DNA from: Thuidium tamariscinum
Taxonomy: Eukaryota > Streptophyta > Bryopsida > Hypnales > Thuidiaceae
NCBI GenBank assembly: GCA_947034885.2
Contig: OX344751.2
Span: forward strand, 5,394,001-5,458,000
Direction: 5' to 3'
Length of the DNA stretch: 64,000 bases
The notes beneath the pieces are model-generated. The model had not been told where the DNA came from, made no database searches, and saw only the letters and a list, made by a program, of their open reading frames with translations. Both the position numbers and the translations under genes were made by a program. Shown piece by piece: positions 56,470 through 64,000 of the stretch; position 1 is the stretch's first letter; every line of letters begins with the position of its first letter.

Positions 56470-58608
56470 TCAAGGCTTCCGGGGTGCCAAACCAGGCTGA
56501 GACTTAAAAGATTTTCGATCTATCCTAGGGTTAACGTAGTTAGGAGTGGTGGAATTCAACCACGCAGCTTCTGAAGCTTGAGATATGGGGATTCGTTCAA
56601 TATACAGCCATCGTTCGCCTTCCTTCACAAACCGACTCTTCTCAACTAGAAACTGCTTGTCTCCCGCTCTCCCTCCTTTAGCAACCGCATAAGTCACTCG
56701 AAACGACACGAAAGCCTGTAGGAAATGAGAATATTACTATCACAACCGATTGCAAACACGAGCCAAACTTAACACGGTTTGCAATTTTCATACACGAGCT
56801 AGCTCGGGTGAGATGAATGAGAGCATGAAGAATATGGGTAGACAGCTTTGGTGGTTGATTAGTTCGGGTTTCTACCTCATCCTCTGAGGTGGATTCAGAC
56901 TCGAGGATCTCAAGCCTGGTGAACCTTAATTGTTCGCATGTGGAACGAACGTCGGCCGCAAGTTCGTCCTTACCTGTATCACATCAGCCCACTCCATGAT
57001 CAAGAATTCGAATCCAAAACTCTCAACTTGCTACTATTAAGAAACTCAAACAGTGCGCAACCTGAGCTCGGTCACCTGTGTAGCCCGGAGGAATTCAAAA
57101 GCGGACTGAAAGAGCTTCAAGCGAGAAAGCAATGAAAGATACCTCGAAAGTCAGGATTGTCAGGGTGAGTCGTCCTGACAACGTAGTCTACCTTGCTCCT
57201 CGCATATGCGCTGAATCTTGCTTCTGTATGAGGGAGAGAATACTGAAATAGTTAAGGGCCTGATCCCGTATCCTATTGACTGATCCCGTATCCTAAACCC
57301 AACAGCAACTCATCTCATCCAAAATAATTGTTAACTTTCAGTTTTTAAGTTGGGTGTATGCAGGACTTGGCTAGATATCTATAGCCATTGATCTTTAGAT
57401 GAAAATGGGAATGTACACTATCTGTTCAGCAGTGGACTACAACATCCCATTTTGAATGATTGCATAAGAAATTCAGACATTGAGGGAGAAAAAATTGATT
57501 TCAAGAGACTTGTACCCAAAAAGATCTCAACAATAAGCTCTACAGCGATCTCCCAATGAAAGCACTATCCTACATATTGGTTAAAATGATTCATGTCATG
57601 CAAATGGCATCAAGTACCTTGGGCAAACCTAAATACAACCAATCTCATTGAACTCGCATCTTCACAAGACATGGATCACGGCGTGAAAAATCCAAGAAGA
57701 CCTTACTCATTAGCATCACCGCATCCGGCTCCACAACACCACCATGATAACGCGCACAGCAATCCCCAAACTCCCGCCGATCTTCCCCGCCTCCGCAAGG
57801 ACAACTCAGAGACTCCCCTTTCGACTTCCCAACCTCCGCACCAGCTCCTTTCTTCTTCTTCTTCTGCAGCAAATCCCCAAATCCCTTCGCCGCCCGCACT
57901 TCTTCTCGTCGTCTTCCCCACTGACCCTCATTCACAGCAAATTCAAATTCCAAACCAGGCAAGTGTTTAAGTTAAACCCTAAACCCTAAACCTCACCTAC
58001 CTAAATGCGACCCTCCAAACCTCGCACAACGATGATACGTTAATTTTAAGAATGTGCACCACTCCTCATCAGAATTCAGAGTATATACCAATAACTGTAC
58101 ATTGAGTTTGGCAAATGGTAAGCTTACATCCCACTGTACCTCACCACTCGCGAATTCAATCTCCAAACCACGCAATGCAAACCCAAAAGTCTAAACCCTA
58201 AACCATACCTACCTTAATGAGACCCCCCGAAACTTTGCACGAAGATAATACATGAATTTCGAGGATGTACACAGCCTAGACATCAGAATTCAAAGTAAAG
58301 ACCAATAAGACTTTGAACCCTAATAACTTTTTGCAAATGGTATTTAAATAACGCATTCTTTGTTACCATGGAATCATCTATGATTTGCGAACGAGAATAT
58401 TGACACACAACACACACAATTGGAAACGACATACCGATTGCAAACGCGAGGAGCCAAATTCAGGAGCAAGATGAGGACACCAAGAAATCGGAAGCGAAAA
58501 AGAACGGGAGCTGAGACACAACGATGGGCATGGAGTCGAAGAAAGGGATGCTTGTGGGAATGCAGATAAGGTCGCTGTGATTGCTCCCGACGCCATCGCC
58601 ATCGCCAT
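56470..58608 (-). CDS. Plastid-targeted YchJ-type protein with SEC-C motif and NTF2-like domain
   Basis: Resembles bacterial YchJ (UPF0225): an N-terminal SEC-C zinc motif followed by an NTF2-like domain; the biochemical role of the family is not established. Exons in transcript order: 58435-58608, 57707-57863, 57143-57223, 56876-56973, 56470-56715. They sum to 756 nt, 251 aa, with phases agreeing. Residues 1-58 (MAMAMASG start, Ser/Leu/Pro-rich) look like a plastid transit peptide. The SEC-C motif is C79-P-C81 with C93-C94 and H98. The NTF2-like part runs MKARFSAYA, YVVRTTHPDN, then AFVSFRVTYAV and EKSRFVKEGERWLYIE. The ~45-residue C-terminal tail (QASEAAWLNS on) is not part of the bacterial core. 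Exon 2 could start further upstream; I used CTGCAG|AAG because it keeps the phase. Confidence 0.85.
57937..58342. repeat. ~213-bp tandem duplication with telo-boxes, in intron 1 of the YchJ-like gene
   Basis: Copy 1 is about 57937-58120 and copy 2 about 58150-58342. Shared blocks are AATTCAA..TCCAAACCA, CTAAACCCTAAACC, ACCTACCT, ATCAGAATTCA and GCAAATGGTA, at offsets of 213-222 bp. Each copy carries a telomere-like stretch (57973-57992 and 58191-58204). Confidence 0.85.
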
Positions 58609-61600
58609 CTTGCGCGACACCCGAACTGGTCAGTGTTCAGCGAGTGATCAGGAAAGAGATTTGTGGAGGCTTGGAATATAAAGCACGGGTGTACATTTGA
58701 AGGGATCTACATTAACTCTAGAAACTGGAAATCGAGATCTTAGTTTGACGTAGATGTTGTGATCGGGAATTCCGTCTCTTCAGTTACATGTTAGCAGTCC
58801 CTTCTCATTTTTCCAAAACGTGAAATTTGGACTATTCTATGGGAAATGGAATTACTTTTTAGTGCGCAATGTAGATTATGGATTATTATCATCTATTCAT
58901 CTATTAATATTTACTGCATGTATGTGCAATCATTCAGCATTTGTGGATGTCATCCTACTTCTACAATTTATTTTTTGGATGATGATTGGAAAATCCATCC
59001 ATTCATACATGGCAAATATTATTAAAAAATGGTGTCTTTTATAAATTGATTTTGACATTGATAATGATTTCATAGACTTTATTAAAAACATGAAGTTTTC
59101 TTCTTTGTTTGATGACTTTTGATTTTTCGTTAGAGTTTGGAGTTGAGAGCATAATAATCACATTTGTAAGTGCATTATCATAATGGTCTAAAAATCTAGT
59201 ATAGAATTTGACATTCTACACTGTAATGTACACATACAATGAATTTTATAGAGTTTTTTAGTATATTTTTGTAATTGAAAATTTGAATGAATTTTTTTAT
59301 ATTTTTAGAATATGTATCTTTAGAAAAGAAAACTAAGAAAATCTTTCAAATATAGAGGCAAAATGGAACATATAGAGTGAAAGATTTTTTTGATGTTGAC
59401 TACATGATTCATAGACTTGGTCTTTTTAGATATATCTATAAACTAATGGCTAGACTAATGTCTACCCTTTGGATGACTTGAAGACGTTGTTGAACAAAAA
59501 ATGACATTTGATCATCCAATTTTTTTTATAAAGTTAGGCTTTAATACATTTGCATTGAATAGTCTTGAAATTTCCCTCATCATTGTGTTATTTATTTGTC
59601 TTTCAACAAAAGAAGATGCTTACTCTGCAAGTCACCTTGTAGTGTATTATTGGAACTTCTAATCCTTGGCTTTGTTTATGAATTTCAACCAATAAGAAAT
59701 TATCACATTTCCTTAAATGACTACAATTGATGAAATGAGATGTAATTTAGCATACCTAGTTTCTATTCCAATTTGAAAACCCCTTGAAATTAGATGTATT
59801 ATTACAAGTTTCACTTTGGGCTTAATACTACAATTTCTTTATCTTCTTCTTAAAGAATGATATGAAAATTTGATTTAAAATGAAATGATATATACTATTG
59901 TATGCACCTATAGAAAAAATAGATATTTTGAGTGTATTTTTTGTTTAGTATGAATTTTCATCTTTCATCACTTCAAAAACTACTTGTAATTTCAAACCTT
60001 TTGGAAATTATGACTATTTACATTTTTCATTCACTAATACATGTATCTACCTCTGATTGTCACTGTTTCTCAAGACTACCCCGTGTAGATTTGTATCTAA
60101 AATGTACTACTTCTATTAGCATGACAAAAATGTTAACCCCAAAGTGCTCAAATGACCATTTTTTGGTTGCTGCCTGACTTCGGGCAAAAATTTGGGGCAA
60201 AAAAAAACTTTTTTCAAAATTTTTTTTTTCAGTTTTGAAAAAATTGGGTTTCCTTTCAACATTTATATTCAATCCTAAGATCAATGCAGTCAAACAAAAA
60301 TTATAAGAGATATAGCACAAAAGGTTTAGAATTGCCAAGTGTTGAAAAACTTACTATCTTGGAAAAGTGTTGATGGTCTCATTACTAGATCTTTTGCATT
60401 TTTTACAAATCAATAGAAACCACAATTTTGACCAATAAAAAAAATCATATACTAAATTAAAAAAATTGTATTTTTGGTAAATTTTTGAAGTTATATCTTT
60501 GAAATTCATTTGAAGAGAATCTAAAAATAATTTTATAATTTTGACCGTACAGATACTTACTACATTTTGTACTTCACATTATCTTCTTTGATACTAACTT
60601 CAAAAAAGTTACATAACTTACATTTTATAACACATTTGTGTTTTGTCCTAACCCCTTGGGCTTTTAGGGGTTAAAGTATAAAGAGCAAGTAATGACCAAT
60701 GAGCAGTGAAAAAAATTCTATTTTTGCAAAGATGTGGCTCCTATTGCAATTAATTTGAAATTATTTCTTAAGTCCTCTGAAATATATTAAATACCTATTT
60801 TTGTAATTGTAACATCCTCATCTTTACAAAACATTTGAGTATTATAAGATTAAAATAAGATTAAATAGTACAAAAAATTGTATTTAATTATTCTGCTTGC
60901 ATGAATGTAAACAAATGAATTATAAAATAATCTATTTTAAAGGATGAAAATTAGTCTCTAATTGACATGCAATTAGGTGTTAGTATTCAACATGTGACGT
61001 GAGGACAAAAAATGGAGCTTTTTGAGGCTAACATAGTAAAGACATAAAAGACATTCAAAGGTTGTATCTTCAAGTTGAGAAGATTTGTTATATCCTCTTC
61101 AAGCAATAATGTAGGAAATCTACTTTAAACACATAATTGAGATGCCTTTGATAATACAAACATAGACCAATAATGATTGATGAAACAAGATGAATTTAAA
61201 ATACAATCACCTTTTTAGACTCAAATTAATGCTACCATCCAAATCATTTATAATTTTTTGATAAACCAATTCTTTGTAAGGCTTAATTATATAATCAACA
61301 TGGCTCATGGTTCAAAGAAAGTGTAGGATCTTAAAGGATATTTTGGATCTATAATTCAAATTTAAAAGGATCTTTTTGGTCCTATAATTTAGATCTTAAA
61401 GGATTTTTTTGGTCTATCTTTAAGTTGAGGAACCCATGAATTGTTGTGCTAAAATTTTCAATCGTTGGGCATTTGAGGAAAGTGTTAAAGGGTTCATTGG
61501 CTTTGATTCAAGGAACCTTCAAACTTTAAAGCAATTCAAGAGACCTACATTAGTTTACACCCTTCTACAAAGTATTACAAGAATTCTTGAATGATTGTTG

Positions 61601-62600
61601 TCTCCAAGGCCATTCAAATATGAATATGACTCCAATGATAGTGCATGAAAATATGATTGAATCTAATGAACCATCCAAACCCCTAAAAATCCCAATGTTA
61701 GATTCAATAAAGTTCAAACCCTTCCAAAAAAATTCCAAACATCTTATAAAACCTTTGGTTTTCCCATATCTAACTATAGGATCTTGTACCAGGCAAGTAT
61801 AAAAATGTATAGTAGAAATTTCAATAGCTCTAAGTCTCTGATTTTGTAGATTGCAAGATATTTGCATTTATAGTAAAGATAATTGTCCTTCTACACTTTT
61901 GTGACTATATTTTTTACTATAAATCTTTATAAGTCAAAAAAATTTCACTATAGATTTTGAATTAAAAAAAATTTGTATCAAAAAGATTAAATTGAGGATA
62001 TAAGAAAAATCTCAAAAAACACGTACATGATTTTCATTCTTTAATTAAAATAATCATTAAGTAGAAGTAGCTAGGTTCAAGATTCAACAAAAAACAAATT
62101 GTTAATAGCTCTAAGATGAAATTGAAACACCATAATTCCAACCATGAGATTGTTCTAGTAAGCAACCTTAACCCTATCAAACAATTTTGATGAAGATTTG
62201 TGAAAATTGCATTAAAAAATGAATCCGACAATTTATATGAAATAAGTTATATAATGATTCATTGCTAAATTCCTTTTCCAGGTCTTCAAAACTTCTTATG
62301 ATAACCTAAATCAAGAATAATGCAAAATCTCTTGGGAAAAATTCTTTTTTTACTATAATAACTAGGCCAAACAAACTTTTTTACAAAATCCTTCAAAATA
62401 TTTGTCTTCAAATCCTAGATTCGTAGTTGTTGAAGAAGGATAATGACCTATTCGGACACTACCCTATTAGTATAATAAGTTCGTTCTAAGGGAGATGGTC
62501 AAGTAGGAAATCTATGCTTAATAGATTAATCCAATTTGAAACTCTATCACCAAAAACATTATTACAACGACACACTAGATCCAATGAGGCTTACAAATTC
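58609..62600. other. AT-rich spacer upstream of the YchJ-like gene
   Basis: The first ~150 bases should include the minus-strand 5' UTR and promoter. The rest is AT-rich with no supported gene. A degenerate ~33-bp repeat (about three copies of ATCTTAAAGGAT..TTTTGG) lies at 61327-61425. Confidence 0.5.
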
Positions 62601-64000
62601 TACACTCTTTTATTTCATAACTTAATTTCACCACATCAGGTACACACATTTATACAAATTGGTGTGTAATTTCTCTTTTTTTTTTTTATTAATTAAATTT
62701 TTTCACTCATTCTTCTTAGATCAACTCAATCTTAATCCTAATCGGTAATTGATTTCAGCTTAAACCCGATTAGAAAGTCAACCTTCCCATTAAATCCAAA
62801 TTGATTTTTCTTTCAATTGTAATCACTCAACACTCTGCATTTCACCAACTTGGTACTCTCAGCTACCATAACCAATCAGCATCACTCCAAATTGTTTTCC
62901 CATCACATTAGAACAATTCCAATTTGATATTCATGCCATAGCATTCCACATACATGCACAACATCCAAATTGTTTCCATTCACAGCATTCAGCTTTATAA
63001 CCCAACTGGAAAATTAATCCAATAACATTCACACACAGGAATTCAAATCACTTCCCATTAGCTTCAAATCAGCTCCATATAGCCTGATATTAATTCTAAT
63101 TTGGTGACAAATCACCATTAACATTGAAATTGTTTCCAACTATTGTTTTCTTTCTCATCAACTAAACTCTTGATTTCTCAATCTCCTATTTGGAATCATG
63201 TTACAAATTTAACTTCCTCATATATCACTGATTCTCTAATTGCTTCCATCATAGTTAATAAACCGAATTGTGGACTCAAAATTCTACAATGCACTCCTGT
63301 CCCCCAATCCTATACTTCCTAATTGGTAATAATTCTTCTGATTATTCCAAAATAGGAATCACTTCTACCACCTGCTCCAGTTCCTCGACTTGGACACAGA
63401 CTCACACACACACATTAATACACCAAAAACAAAGAAATTTCCCACTTGAAAACACAAGCAAAAAAACTCAAATACGCAGCACGATTGGCTGGGACTCGCA
63501 GCGGACACATTCAACACTGGGTGACAAACAAATTGAAACTCACAAACAAATACGAATTCCCAAAAACGGTTACCAAAACTGCCCCAACTTGGAGCCTAAC
63601 CGCCCAGCACAAACCAAATTGTAAACACAACCTAACTGCCAGCCAAATAAACCTAGTTGGAACTGACAAGTGGCCCTGCTCCCAACTACTCCGAATTGAT
63701 AAATGAAAATCCGACTTGGACACAAAAGGAATTCACCAACTGGGATCTAACCTAACCCACCAACAACCTCGAATTAACCCACTCGGCAGACTCTATCACA
63801 TCCAAATAGAATTCACACAACAAAATTTGTTCAAAATCTGCACTCCAAATTGGTAAAAAAAAACATACAAAATCCTCCAATTAGTGCATAAACTCCCTAA
63901 AAAGCCTTCAAAAACACAAAATTAACCCCAAAAATCCGCACAAAAATCTAAAGTAAAAATCCTATTAGGTTATCTACAATAGTGGATACATCTCCTAGTG
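62601..64000. other. C/A-rich terminal region without a supported gene
   Basis: From about 62640 the plus strand changes from plain AT-rich to C- and A-rich sequence full of CCAAATTG-like words. The same texture is seen in intron 1 of the branching-enzyme gene and at the left end of the window. It may belong to an untranslated or intronic part of a gene that continues beyond the window, but no coding exon is visible. Confidence 0.4.

Noticed and set aside
1-64000. CRISPR arrays, bacterial operons, phage genes, LTR retrotransposons
   Set aside because: Looked for and not seen. The tandem arrays present are minisatellites without spacer structure, and no LTR pairs or reverse-transcriptase motifs were found by eye.

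Overview
The window is nuclear DNA of a land plant. Its genes are split by many short GT-AG introns, and two proteins begin with plastid-transit-like sequences. Recognisable families include a plant starch-branching enzyme and a plant-type mitochondrial uncoupling protein. GC-richer exons and gene starts sit in very AT-rich intergenic DNA full of small inverted-repeat transposons. A bryophyte (moss-like) or other seed-free plant fits the gene density and intron sizes, but that placement is an inference; nothing here fixes the species.

Layout: RPB6, the small subunit shared by RNA polymerases I, II and III (+, 945-2467, 6 exons); about 5 kb of AT-rich spacer; a plastid starch-branching enzyme (-, 8338-16244, 13 exons, 767 codons reconstructed); 16.9-27.9 kb of gene-poor DNA with at least five MITEs, one a CACTA-type element with a perfect CAT target duplication; a CLPTM1-like multipass membrane protein (+, 29343-33673, 11 exons, 629 aa); a convergent two-exon gene of unknown function with a 22-residue repeat array (-, 34301-36640); 36.7-44.3 kb of minisatellite and foldback elements, including four members of one transposon family with long terminal inverted repeats and 4-bp target duplications, one nested in another; a decayed plastid SecY pseudogene (+, 44980-47709); an uncoupling protein (+, 50939-53865, 9 exons, 307 aa) with a decayed duplicate of its third exon; and a small plastid-targeted YchJ-type SEC-C protein (-, 56470-58608, 5 exons, 251 aa). 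The last 5 kb holds no gene I can support.

The genes do not form a pathway. They are unrelated housekeeping functions: transcription, starch synthesis, ER membrane, mitochondrial carrier and plastid. Exon models were built by hand from splice signals, reading phase and remembered family similarity. In all five recognised genes and the unknown gene, the exon lengths sum to a multiple of three and the junction phases agree.

The most interesting items are the clustered transposon family at 39.3-44.0 kb, the SecY pseudogene whose stops fall at Arg/Gln codons, the repeat-protein gene with a 59-bp minisatellite upstream, and the duplicated uncoupling-protein exon.
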